A model generated the notes under the pieces. That model was not told the origin of the DNA, did no database searches, and saw only the letters and a program-made list of their open reading frames with translations. A stretch of DNA of 6,151 bases, taken from contig DBLB01000078.1 in NCBI GenBank assembly GCA_002298695.1, positions 1 through 6,151 of the forward strand, in the 5' to 3' direction. Position 1 is the stretch's first letter. Each line of letters opens with the position of its first letter. Of this stretch, positions 1-5,985 are shown in pieces. This stretch comes from Clostridiales bacterium UBA735 (lineage in GTDB: Bacteria > Bacillota > Clostridia > Oscillospirales > Oscillospiraceae). The translations under genes and the position numbers were made by a program.

Positions 1-411
1 CAGGTGCCACGCCAGATGCGGCATGTCCATCAGCTCCATCCGCCCCGCCGACCAGAGCGCCGCGGCCACATGCCCCTGCTGGTGCGACACCGCGTGGAAC
101 GGCACGCCGAGCGCCGACGCCATCGTCTCCGCCGTACTCTGCCCCGCGAGGAAGCACGGCATGTACGACCCCTCCACGGCACGCGGCCGCGTACTGGCTC
201 CGATCGCTGTGATCTCCGCGCCCGGATATTCCGCGAACAGCGCCCGCGCCAGCTCCGGCAGCCGCTTTACATGCGCAAACAGCGCGTCTGACTGCCGCAG
301 CCCCAGCTCGCCGGGCCGGACGTCCAAAAGGCGTGAGCAGTTTTTACCGCCCACGCCGTCCGTGATCGCCACCGAAGTGGTATAGTTGCTGGTGTCAAAT
401 CCGAGGACCAT
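1..411 (-). CDS. Kae1/TsaD-like (peptidase M22 family) protein, 5' part only
   Basis: This is the N-terminal 137 codons of an ASKHA-fold protein of the Kae1/TsaD/'peptidase M22' family; the left window edge cuts off the rest. My translation begins MVLGFDTSNYTTSVA, the family's first phosphate-binding strand-loop. It continues with GELGLRQSDALF (residues 34-45), STRPRAVEGSYMPCF (73-87) and SHQQGH (109-114); H110 and H114 match the metal-binding HxxGH pair of TsaD. The GLRQSDA and STRPR...EGSYMPCF blocks are, from memory, typical of a clostridial paralogue found next to nusB rather than of canonical TsaD, which makes the t6A37 tRNA modification with TsaB/E. Its function is not established, so I give no symbol. 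The ATG at 411-409 shares one base with the nusB stop (TGATG), which implies translational coupling. Family assignment is firm; the paralogue call is moderately sure. Confidence 0.82.
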   Translation of the reverse strand, partial: MVLGFDTSNYTTSVAITDGVGGKNCSRLLDVRPGELGLRQSDALFAHVKRLPELARALFAEYPGAEITAIGASTRPRAVEGSYMPCFLAGQSTAETMASALGVPFHAVSHQQGHVAAALWSAGRMELMDMPHLAWHL

Positions 412-863
412 CACGCTTCCTCTTGCTGAGCGCGCGCAAAGCTGCCGAGCACGCCGTTGACAAACGCGACCACATCCTCGTTTTCATACTTCCTCGTCAG
501 CTCCACCGCCTCGCTGATGGCCGCCGAGGTCGGTACGTCGTGGACGTAGAGCACCTCGTACATCGCGACCTGCATGATGGCGCGCGCCACCTTGGAAATG
601 CGCTCAATGCTCCACCCGATGGCGTACTTTTTCAGATACTCATCCAGCTCCGCCCGTTTGGCCTGCACGCCGTACACCACATTTTGCAGATATTCCAGCT
701 GTTTTCCGCTGGGCTTTTCCTCGTAGACGTCGCTTTCCGACTTCAGACTCGGATAATATCCCTCGTCCATCAGCGCCGTCAGTGCCTCGTTCGCCGTGAC
801 GTCGTTCAGATACATCTCAAATACCAGATGGCAGGCGATCTCCCGCGCATTCGTTCGTGTCAT
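411..863 (-). CDS. nusB: Transcription antitermination factor NusB
   Basis: A 150-residue all-helical NusB protein of normal family length. NusB binds boxA RNA with NusE (ribosomal protein S10) and supports antitermination of rRNA operons. Recognisable features are the N-terminal TRTNAREIACHLVFEMY (residues 2-18), whose arginine-rich helix start is the usual RNA-binding face, and the C-terminal core from IERISKVARAIMQVAMYE (86-103) through PTSAAISEAVELTRKY (111-126) to FVNGVLGSFA (134-143), the family signature. The ATG at 863-861 is chosen because the protein starts at the conserved position. The ribosome binding site is weak (GGGAA at 873-869, 5 nt away), behind a purine-rich stretch. It lies 21 nt after the Asp23-family gene and overlaps the next gene by one base, so it is almost certainly co-transcribed from the promoter near 1315-1342. 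Confidence 0.96.
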   Translation of the reverse strand: MTRTNAREIACHLVFEMYLNDVTANEALTALMDEGYYPSLKSESDVYEEKPSGKQLEYLQNVVYGVQAKRAELDEYLKKYAIGWSIERISKVARAIMQVAMYEVLYVHDVPTSAAISEAVELTRKYENEDVVAFVNGVLGSFARAQQEEA

Positions 864-884
864 AATGGTTCCCGTCTTTCTCTC

Positions 885-1265
885 TTACTTTTTTCCGTCC
901 CGCGGCAGCGCGATCCCGGACACGTTGACGTTGACCTCTGCGACCTGCAGTCCCGTCAGCGACTCCACGCTGGTTTTCACGTGCTCCTGCACATTCCGCG
1001 CCAGCACGAACACCGGCTGGCCGAACTGCGCGACGATCTCACAGTCGATCTTCAGCGCGTCGCCCTCGGCGCTCATCCGGACGCCCTTCGCCAGCGTCTT
1101 CTTGCCGAGCATTTCGGCGATGTCATAGCCGAGATTGCTGGCCAGGCCGCATACGCCCTCCACCTCCAGCACCGCAGCCGCCGCCACGGAGGCTACGACC
1201 TCCTCGGAAATCTGAATCGAACCGTTTTCCAGTTCTTTGCTGAAATATTCTTTATTCTCTGCCAT
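885..1265 (-). CDS. Asp23/Gls24 family (YqhY-like) protein
   Basis: A 126-residue Asp23-family (DUF322) protein with no signal peptide or membrane segment, so cytosolic. The family hallmarks are present: NGSIQISEEVVASVAAAAVLE (about residues 14-34) leading into VEGVCGL (35-41), a middle strand LKIDCEIVAQFG (71-82), the helix VFVLARNVQEHVKTSVESLTG (85-105) and a C-terminal VNVNVSGIAL strand (111-120). Its place directly before nusB matches B. subtilis yqhY, which there follows accB-accC and has been linked to acetyl-CoA carboxylase function; accBC are absent here. The ATG at 1265-1263 has a full AGGAGG at 1281-1276, though 10 nt away, which is a little long. It is first in its operon, about 45 nt from the predicted transcription start. 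Family call is strong; biochemical role is unknown. Confidence 0.93.
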   Translation of the reverse strand: MAENKEYFSKELENGSIQISEEVVASVAAAAVLEVEGVCGLASNLGYDIAEMLGKKTLAKGVRMSAEGDALKIDCEIVAQFGQPVFVLARNVQEHVKTSVESLTGLQVAEVNVNVSGIALPRDGKK

Positions 1266-1314
1266 ATCGCAATAGCCTCCTGCGCATTGTGACCGATTCT
1301 GTTTTCATTCTGAC

Positions 1315-1342
1315 ATTGTACCATAAATCCAAAGAATTTCAA
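1315..1342 (-). promoter_or_regulatory. Sigma-A promoter of the asp23-like/nusB operon
   Basis: On the minus strand the -35 box TTGAAA (1342-1337) is followed by a 16-nt spacer and the -10 box TACAAT (1320-1315). A TG at 1323-1322 makes an extended -10 (TGGTACAAT). The start point should be near 1308. It lies between the spoIIIA terminator and the Asp23-family gene, as expected for an independently expressed vegetative operon. One mismatch in each hexamer; confident by position and sequence, not shown experimentally. Confidence 0.8.
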
Positions 1343-1363
1343 GCATAATCCCGGCCTCCGCAC

Positions 1364-1391
1364 AAAAAAAGCGGGGCGCATCTGCGCCCCG
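1364..1391 (-). terminator. Intrinsic terminator of the spoIIIA operon
   Basis: Read on the minus strand, CGGGGCGC (1391-1384) pairs perfectly with GCGCCCCG (1379-1372) around a four-base AGAT loop. After one C this runs into seven consecutive T (1370-1364). It starts 17 nt beyond the spoIIIAH stop codon and lies upstream of the next operon's promoter, so it separates the sporulation operon from the housekeeping one. Confidence 0.94.
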
Positions 1392-1408
1392 GGGCCGGAC
1401 TTCCCGTT

Positions 1409-1966
1409 TTACGGTTTCACCTCGATGATGCGCACCTGAGAGAGCGGATAATCCGTCTGCGAGTGCACCACGTCGGAAATGAGCGCCGCGTCCGCTTCCG
1501 TCAGCCCCTCCGCCGGGGCCGAGACAGCCACGCAGACCGTGCCGTCCGTGATGTAGGTCACGCAGTCGTCAAAGCCTTTGGCGATCACCATACTCTCGAT
1601 CTGCGCCTCACTCAGCGCCGTATTCACGAGCTGGTTGAGCGTTGCGGACGCCGTATCGCCGACCGCCGTTCCCTCGTCGTATGCAATCGTCTCCTCCAGC
1701 AGCTCGACGGCGCTGTCACGCGATTCCTGCCGGCTCAGGCGCACCTGTGCAAAATAGTCCGCCGCCGACAGGCTGGCCGCCGGCTCCGCCTCCTCGGACT
1801 GATCCGTCAGCACCAGCGTCGACTCGCCGAGCACCTGATCGGCGCTGAGCGTCTCCGTCAGCTCCGGAACCTTCTGCTTCTGGTTGTACGACCAGTTCAG
1901 ATAGACGCCCGCGCAGATGAACACCAGCACCGTCGCGATGACTGCGTTCCGTTTCCAAAGTTTCAT
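1409..1966 (-). CDS. spoIIIAH: Stage III sporulation protein AH
   Basis: SpoIIIAH is the mother-cell partner of forespore SpoIIQ. The two interlock across the intermembrane space of the engulfed forespore to form the channel. The 185-residue protein (B. subtilis about 218) has a short basic N-terminus (MKLWKRN), one membrane helix (about 8-23), a variable acidic linker (about 34-66) and an extracytoplasmic domain. The domain starts with the family motif YFAQVRLSRQESRD (71-84), followed by helix ELLEETI (88-94) and the ring-building YscJ/FliF-like part with VIAKGFDDCVTYITDG (127-142) and the C-terminal VRIIEVKP (178-185). It is the last gene of the operon, 11 nt after spoIIIAG, and has the best ribosome binding site of the cluster (AGGAGG, 7-nt spacing). 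An intrinsic terminator follows. Cys135 and Cys145 lie in the extracytoplasmic domain. Identification is confident. Confidence 0.96.
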   Translation of the reverse strand: MKLWKRNAVIATVLVFICAGVYLNWSYNQKQKVPELTETLSADQVLGESTLVLTDQSEEAEPAASLSAADYFAQVRLSRQESRDSAVELLEETIAYDEGTAVGDTASATLNQLVNTALSEAQIESMVIAKGFDDCVTYITDGTVCVAVSAPAEGLTEADAALISDVVHSQTDYPLSQVRIIEVKP

Positions 1967-1973
1967 ATTCCTT

Positions 1974-1979
1974 CCTCCT
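1974..1979 (-). promoter_or_regulatory. Strong Shine-Dalgarno of spoIIIAH
   Basis: A perfect AGGAGG sits 7 nt before the spoIIIAH ATG and overlaps the spoIIIAG stop codon. Every other downstream gene of the operon relies on weak sites plus stop/start overlap or near-contact. SpoIIIAH is therefore probably translated at its own, higher rate (inference). Confidence 0.85.
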
Positions 1980-2475
1980 ATTGTCCTTTCATTTTGATGA
2001 CTGTGATCTTGTCGCTTCCCAGCCCCGTCACACTCGCCACAGCCGCCTTGACTGCGAGCTGCACCGCCGGGCGCTCCGCACCCTCGCAGACGACAGCAGC
2101 GCCCAGATAGCGCGGCGCGGCTCTGCGGATGCGGATGGGTGCCTTGTCGGCCAGGACCGTCTCCGTCTGCCGCTCCCCGTCGCGCACGGTCTCATCCGTC
2201 TGGTAGAACAGCTCGCCGTCGTCCGCCAGCGTCAGCATCACCTGCACCCGCCCAACGCCGTCGATCTGCGCCAGCAGCGTGCAGAGTTCTTCCTGTGCCT
2301 GCGCGGCAGAGGGCTGCAACTGCTCCTGCGACGGCGTGCTGCGGGCTGTTCCGTCCTTCTGCGGCCAGAGCAGCAGTGTCAGCCCCAGCAGCCCCGCAAG
2401 GATCGGGATGCGGTACTTCCCGATCAGGCCGCACAAGCGTTCTCTGATCTGCGGCCATGCCGCGCCTATTCGCAT
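1978..2475 (-). CDS. spoIIIAG: Stage III sporulation protein AG
   Basis: SpoIIIAG forms a large ring in the intermembrane space and is central to the SpoIIIA-SpoIIQ channel. The chosen ATG at 2475-2473 gives 165 residues, with AGGTG 5 nt upstream. A longer in-frame reading only adds residues shadowing spoIIIAF. Visible parts: a short cytosolic N-terminus, one membrane helix (about 23-37, IPILAGLLGLTLLLW), a polar linker with Gln/Ser/Pro (40-60), then the ring-building fold: helix QEELCTLLAQIDGVG (61-75), strand RVQVMLTL (76-83), an insertion (about 84-118), strand YLGAAVVCEGA (123-133), helix VQLAVKAAVASVTGL (138-152) and KITVIKM (156-162). B. subtilis SpoIIIAG is about 229 residues; the linker and the insertion (the beta-triangle region in the known structure) are shorter here. 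The gene overlaps spoIIIAF by 10 nt. Confident. Confidence 0.95.
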   Translation of the reverse strand: MRIGAAWPQIRERLCGLIGKYRIPILAGLLGLTLLLWPQKDGTARSTPSQEQLQPSAAQAQEELCTLLAQIDGVGRVQVMLTLADDGELFYQTDETVRDGERQTETVLADKAPIRIRRAAPRYLGAAVVCEGAERPAVQLAVKAAVASVTGLGSDKITVIKMKGQ

Positions 2476-2936
2476 TCCCACACCTGCCTTTCTGCCGGAA
2501 TGGCAAGGTTTTGCTCGATATAGCGGGACAGTACCGCCCGGTCTGCGACACCGCACGTCCCGTGCAGCGACGCGGAATACGGATACAGCCCGCTGCCGCG
2601 GTCTGCCGTTTCCACCTCGATCTCCAGCGCCAGCCCGAGCGAATCGGCTTTGTCCCATATATATGCCGCAGCCTGTTCGGATATGATGCGCGCCTGAAGC
2701 TCCCGGTTCTGCACCTCCACCCCGGTGCGCGCCGCCTCTGATTCCAGACGCAGCTGCGCAAGCTGCTTTGCAATGTCGTCATAGTCCAGCTCGACCAGCG
2801 GCGAAAGCGTGACCAGCGCCGTAAGAATTCCGCACCCGAACCGGACAGTACGCCTTGCGCCGCCCTCCGGAATCAGCACTGCAAGGAGCGCCCCCAACAG
2901 GCTGACCGCCGCAACTGAAAACAGATAATTTTTCAC
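2466..2936 (-). CDS. spoIIIAF: Stage III sporulation protein AF, GTG start
   Basis: SpoIIIAF is an inner (mother-cell-side) membrane component of the SpoIIIA complex with a small ring-building-like C-terminal domain. I choose GTG at 2936-2934. It overlaps the spoIIIAE stop in a GTGA, and it places the first membrane helix (about 5-22, LFSVAAVSLLGALLAVLIP) right at the N-terminus as in homologues. An upstream in-frame extension would lie wholly within spoIIIAE. A second hydrophobic stretch follows (about 34-48, GCGILTALVTLSPLV). After it come an amphipathic charged helix rich in Gln/Glu/Arg (about 52-90) and the C-terminal domain (YIWDKADSLGLALEIEVE, then VADRAVLSRYIEQNLAIP). At 156 residues it is shorter than B. 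subtilis SpoIIIAF (about 206). It also contains a candidate internal promoter for the downstream genes. Confidence 0.93.
   Translation of the reverse strand: MKNYLFSVAAVSLLGALLAVLIPEGGARRTVRFGCGILTALVTLSPLVELDYDDIAKQLAQLRLESEAARTGVEVQNRELQARIISEQAAAYIWDKADSLGLALEIEVETADRGSGLYPYSASLHGTCGVADRAVLSRYIEQNLAIPAERQVWECE
2658..2687 (-). promoter_or_regulatory. Candidate internal sigma-E/G-type promoter in spoIIIAF
   Basis: On the minus strand TCATATC (2686-2680) is followed 14 nt later by CATATATAT (2665-2657). This resembles the sigma-E pattern (-35 around ATATT/ATA, -10 CATACA-T) and is close to sigma-G, which also uses CATA-type -10 boxes. It would start transcripts near 2650 that carry spoIIIAG and spoIIIAH. 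From memory, an internal promoter in the spoIIIA locus has been reported in B. subtilis, which fits. The AT-rich run in a GC-rich gene could also reflect only the Tyr-Ile codons it encodes. Confidence 0.45.
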
Positions 2937-4039
2937 CCATTCACCGCCTTTACAAAACAGCAGATCGACACCATCACCATCAGAAGGCCGCTCCCGACCA
3001 TAGCCAGCATGTAGCCCATGGCTGCAGCCGCACACTCGAGCAGCTTCCCGTGCTCCTTCTGCGCCCAGAAGGCCACGGCCGCTGCAATCTTCAGCATCAG
3101 ATACTGCACGGCCAGGCGTAAAAACGGCGTCAGCCCCATTGCAAGCACGCCCAGCAGCCCGAACGCCCCGGCAGCATTCCGGATCAGGCCCGCACTTGTC
3201 AATACCGCCTGCGACGCGTCCGAAATGATGCCGCCGACCACCGGGATCGCCGTGGAGAGGACGCTTTTCGCCGCGCGGAGCGCCGCTTCGTCTGATGCGC
3301 CGGCCAGCAGCCCCGTCAGCGTCAGATAAGCTGTAAACAGCCCCACGACCGCCTTGAGCGCCGTGGAAATGCCCCAGCCGCAGAGCGTGCGCAGCCGTTC
3401 CAGCCGCTCGTCACCGATGGCACACTGTGCAGCTGCAAGAAACAGGTACGCATAAGCGGCCGGGATCAGGACAGAGCGGATCAGACGTGTCAGGATGCTG
3501 ATAAACAGTACCGTCCCGGCGTAGAGCGCACCACCGCTGCCGACACCGCCGGACGCCGTCAGCGCCGAGGCCAGCACCGGCACGAGCAGCGCCGAAAAAT
3601 CGCCGATCTCCCCTAGCGTCTGCTCCGCCAGCGCCGCCATGCCGGAAAGCTCCGACGTGCAGAGACCGGCAATGCCGAGACATCCGGCCACCCGCGCCGC
3701 TGTCTGCGCCGGGCCGGAATCCGAAAGCGAGGCCATGCCGCAGAGCAGTGTCACGGCCAGCAGCTGCGCAATTCCGCGCCAGAGCTCCGGCAGGCTGCCG
3801 GAAACGGCGTTCCAGGCACGCAGGAGCAACTCCCGCAGCACCGCGGCAAAATCCGGCTGCTGCGTGGGCGAAACATCCTCCAAAGCCTCTGCGGCGTCCT
3901 CCGTCAGCCCATCGCGGAGGCTATCCGCGCCGAGGATCGCTGCTTCCTCCTGCAAGACGTCGGTCGCCCGTGCGCCGGTGCTCAGCAGAAGCAGCAGCCC
4001 CAGCAGCAGGGCAGCGCCGCGCAGTCGTCTTTTTCTCAT
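2933..4039 (-). CDS. spoIIIAE: Stage III sporulation protein AE
   Basis: SpoIIIAE is the large polytopic membrane protein of the SpoIIIA complex and a likely core of its export-like base. The ATG at 4039-4037 (AAAGGA 7 nt upstream, ATGA overlap with the spoIIIAD stop) gives 368 residues, against about 399 in B. subtilis. The N-terminus is a clear signal peptide: basic MRKRRLRG, leucine-rich core (9-20) and an ARA cleavage site near residue 25. An extracytoplasmic stretch follows, then several hydrophobic segments, about 86-104, 115-130, 147-160, 172-186, 190-206, 222-246, 290-325 and 340-363. The signature between them, SVLSTAIPVVGGIISDASQA (259-278), is the most conserved SpoIIIAE block. A longer in-frame start near 4414 is rejected because it only reads through spoIIIAD in another frame. 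Confident. Confidence 0.96.
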   Translation of the reverse strand: MRKRRLRGAALLLGLLLLLSTGARATDVLQEEAAILGADSLRDGLTEDAAEALEDVSPTQQPDFAAVLRELLLRAWNAVSGSLPELWRGIAQLLAVTLLCGMASLSDSGPAQTAARVAGCLGIAGLCTSELSGMAALAEQTLGEIGDFSALLVPVLASALTASGGVGSGGALYAGTVLFISILTRLIRSVLIPAAYAYLFLAAAQCAIGDERLERLRTLCGWGISTALKAVVGLFTAYLTLTGLLAGASDEAALRAAKSVLSTAIPVVGGIISDASQAVLTSAGLIRNAAGAFGLLGVLAMGLTPFLRLAVQYLMLKIAAAVAFWAQKEHGKLLECAAAAMGYMLAMVGSGLLMVMVSICCFVKAVNG

Positions 4040-4422
4040 GCCACCATCCTTTGCAGCAGCTCTGCCATGCTCCCAGCCAGCGGCAGCAGCGTATAAACCG
4101 CCAGAATGCCGCCTCCCACCTCCACTGCCTTCGCTAGCGCCTGCTGCCCCGCATCGAGGCAGAATGCGCGCGCGATCTGCGCCAACAGGCCGACGGCCGC
4201 CGTCTTCAGAACCGGCGTCAACAGCGCAGAATTCAGACCGGCCAGCGACTGAAGACGCCGCAGGAACTCCAGAACGGGCGACAGGAACGTCATCGTTCCC
4301 AGCAGGATACAGGCGCAGCCCACGGCCCCCAGCAGCATCGCCTGCTCCGGGCTTCTCTTTTTCAATACCGCGCACAGCAGCGCGCAGGCCGCGCCGAACG
4401 GCGCAAATCTCCAAAGCTCCAT
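4036..4422 (-). CDS. spoIIIAD: Stage III sporulation protein AD
   Basis: A 128-residue multi-spanning membrane protein (B. subtilis about 133), part of the inner-membrane base of the SpoIIIA complex. Hydrophobic segments are visible at about 7-20, 29-48, 66-86 and 100-116. The diagnostic block runs from LLTPVLKTAAVGLLAQI (67-83) through the conserved CLDAGQQALAKAVEVGGG (88-105) to the segment before PL (114-115), with C88, D90, G92 and E101 in the usual places. The start follows the spoIIIAC stop by only 2 nt with no strong Shine-Dalgarno, and the stop overlaps the spoIIIAE start (ATGA), so synthesis is probably coupled. Confident from sequence and position. Confidence 0.95.
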   Translation of the reverse strand: MELWRFAPFGAACALLCAVLKKRSPEQAMLLGAVGCACILLGTMTFLSPVLEFLRRLQSLAGLNSALLTPVLKTAAVGLLAQIARAFCLDAGQQALAKAVEVGGGILAVYTLLPLAGSMAELLQRMVA

Positions 4423-4424
4423 CG

Positions 4425-4619
4425 TCAGAACTGAAACAGGTCCTTCACCAGATCGAACAGGGCCGCGATCTTCTGCACCACGATCATCAGCACTACCACG
4501 AGCGCAGCCAGCGATGTCATGGTCGCCTGCTCTTCCCGTCCGGAGCGCACGAGCACCTGATTGAGGATGGACACAATGATCCCGACAGCGGCGATTTTGA
4601 AAATCAGGTCAATTTCCAT
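4425..4619 (-). CDS. spoIIIAC: Stage III sporulation protein AC
   Basis: A very small membrane protein of 64 residues (B. subtilis about 68) with two predicted membrane helices (about 7-23 and 35-54) joined by the polar loop VRSGREEQATMTS (24-36). The R-x-G-R/K-x-E loop and the overall hairpin are typical of SpoIIIAC, a partner of SpoIIIAD in the base of the channel. The ATG at 4619-4617 lies 3 nt past the spoIIIAB stop. Another ATG overlaps that stop (TGATG) but is in a different frame. No strong ribosome binding site is visible, so translation probably depends on ribosomes finishing spoIIIAB. Short genes like this are easily missed; here family features and operon position make it secure. 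Confidence 0.94.
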   Translation of the reverse strand: MEIDLIFKIAAVGIIVSILNQVLVRSGREEQATMTSLAALVVVLMIVVQKIAALFDLVKDLFQF

Positions 4620-4622
4620 GCA

Positions 4623-5135
4623 TCACACCAACAGCACCGCCAGCGCCAGCCCGGCGCAGACGCCGATCGTTTCGTAGCTTCTGCATCGGGCACGGCTGCC
4701 GCTTTGCAGCTCGTCCAGCTCGGCGCGCAGATGCTCCTGGGCCAACGTGATGGCGCGGAGCTGCCCGCCGACATCGAATTTTCCGAGTGAAAAGGCCATA
4801 GTACAAAGCGTCTGCTGCGTCCGGGCACTGAGGGCCAGCGGCTTTGTCTGCTCTATCGCCCGCGCAAGCGCCGTCTGCGGCGGCAGCGCGCAGTTTTCCC
4901 GCATGTTCGCAGCAGCCTGCCGGAACAGCGCACAGACAGCCGCCTCCCCCTCCGTCCCCAGCAGTGCAAACAGCTCGGCCAGCGGCGTCAGGCGGTACTC
5001 CATCTCGCTTTTCATATAGTCGAGCGCAGCCAGCAGTGCCGTAAGCTGGCGCAGCTGCCTGCGGACGGCATGGGAATAGCCAAAACCCGCCGATGCAGAC
5101 GCCGCAACGATCAGCAGAGAACCCAGCAGTTTCAT
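4623..5135 (-). CDS. spoIIIAB: Stage III sporulation protein AB
   Basis: A 170-residue protein (B. subtilis 171) with a hydrophobic segment at each end (about 3-19 and 155-170) and a helical soluble middle; the family resembles the cytoplasmic domain of the GspF type II secretion platform protein. It is thought to partner the SpoIIIAA ATPase at the base of the channel. Family motifs seen are the N-terminal VRRQLRQLTALLAALDYMKSE region (24-44), EMEYRLTPLAE (44-54) and SLGKFDVGGQLRAI (116-129), where the LG..D...Q pattern is conserved. The start overlaps the spoIIIAA stop in an ATGA, which indicates translational coupling. Confident. Confidence 0.95.
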   Translation of the reverse strand: MKLLGSLLIVAASASAGFGYSHAVRRQLRQLTALLAALDYMKSEMEYRLTPLAELFALLGTEGEAAVCALFRQAAANMRENCALPPQTALARAIEQTKPLALSARTQQTLCTMAFSLGKFDVGGQLRAITLAQEHLRAELDELQSGSRARCRSYETIGVCAGLALAVLLV

Positions 5136-5968
5136 TCTGTTACCAGCCTTTCTTCCGAAAACGTCTGATTTCTATCCAGTACCAGCGCCGTGCGGAACAC
5201 ACCGGTTTCCAGAAGCAGCCGGTACAGTCTGCGGCGGCGAAGGTCATCCGTGCTGCAGGCATGCGCCGTCGCCAGCAGCCGGACGCCGCAGTACGCCGCC
5301 TTTTCGAGCGCGTACACGTCTTCCTCCGCGCTGATCTCGTCCACGGCAAGCCAGTCCGGCCCCATGGTGCGCAGCAGACGTTCCAGTCCGTACTGCTTTC
5401 CGCAGCCGCAGAGGACATCCACATGTTCGCCGAGGTCAAACTGTCCCAGCTCGCCGCGCTCGTCCACCACGCCGACGCACGCTCCGCCTCGACTCAGCGC
5501 GCGGATACAGGCGCGCAGCAGCGTTGTTTTGCCGCTTCCGGGCGGGCCGACGATCAGCAGCGAATCCCGGAGTGCGGGCCGAAGACCACCCGTGTCGATC
5601 CGGACATCGTGCGCCAGGCGGATATTCAGCGAAGTCAGGCTTTTCAGGCCGACCGTCCCGTCAGCGTGCCGGGCAAGCGTGCCGCAGATCCCGAGGCGGT
5701 GTCCGCCCGGCAGCGTGAAATACCCGTCGCGGACAGCCTCCTGCGCACTGTAGGCAGATTGGCCCGTGGCAGCGGACAAGATCCAATCCAGATCGGCGCG
5801 TGTCACCGGGCCGCAGGTGCGCAGCGGCTGCTCGCCGGCTGCTGTTCTGAGAAAAACCGGCCTCCCGGCGCGCAGGCGCAGCTCCTGCGCCGCCTCCCAA
5901 TGGATATTCCGCAGCGCAGCCCGATATACCGGCGGAAGGATGTCCGAAATGTTATGGCTCATTTGCAT
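5132..5968 (-). CDS. spoIIIAA: Stage III sporulation protein AA, secretion-type ATPase
   Basis: SpoIIIAA is the ATPase of the SpoIIIA channel, related to type II/IV secretion motor ATPases, and acts on the mother-cell side of the engulfment membrane. Numbered from the chosen ATG (5968-5966) it has 278 residues (B. subtilis about 307): an N-terminal domain with ILPPVYRAALRNI (10-22) and FTLPGGHRLGICGTLAR (84-100), Walker A GPPGSGKTT (141-149), VVDERGELG (167-175), Walker B region WLAVDEIS (206-213) and ATAHA (233-237). The start has GGAAG 7 nt upstream. A reading starting at 6085 would add 39 residues unlike the family and run through the promoter region, so I reject it. A second ATG at 5962 is possible but less well spaced. 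First gene of the operon; overlaps spoIIIAB by 4 nt. Confidence 0.97.
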   Translation of the reverse strand: MQMSHNISDILPPVYRAALRNIHWEAAQELRLRAGRPVFLRTAAGEQPLRTCGPVTRADLDWILSAATGQSAYSAQEAVRDGYFTLPGGHRLGICGTLARHADGTVGLKSLTSLNIRLAHDVRIDTGGLRPALRDSLLIVGPPGSGKTTLLRACIRALSRGGACVGVVDERGELGQFDLGEHVDVLCGCGKQYGLERLLRTMGPDWLAVDEISAEEDVYALEKAAYCGVRLLATAHACSTDDLRRRRLYRLLLETGVFRTALVLDRNQTFSEERLVTE

Positions 5969-5985
5969 GTTTTCACTTCCCGTAC

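Noticed and set aside
423..1292. Plus-strand open frame of 289 codons opposite nusB and the Asp23-family gene
   Set aside because: It is an antisense shadow, rich in His/Arg/Leu, and extends over an operon promoter; no family resemblance.
4040..4414. In-frame upstream extension of spoIIIAE
   Set aside because: It lies entirely within spoIIIAD in another frame, is Gly/Arg/Ala-rich, and precedes a clear signal peptide at 4039.
3639..4790. Long plus-strand open frame of 383 codons opposite spoIIIAE-AB
   Set aside because: It has a Ser/Pro/Arg-rich composition typical of the antisense frame of GC-rich genes, with no recognisable domain, and runs across several well-identified genes.
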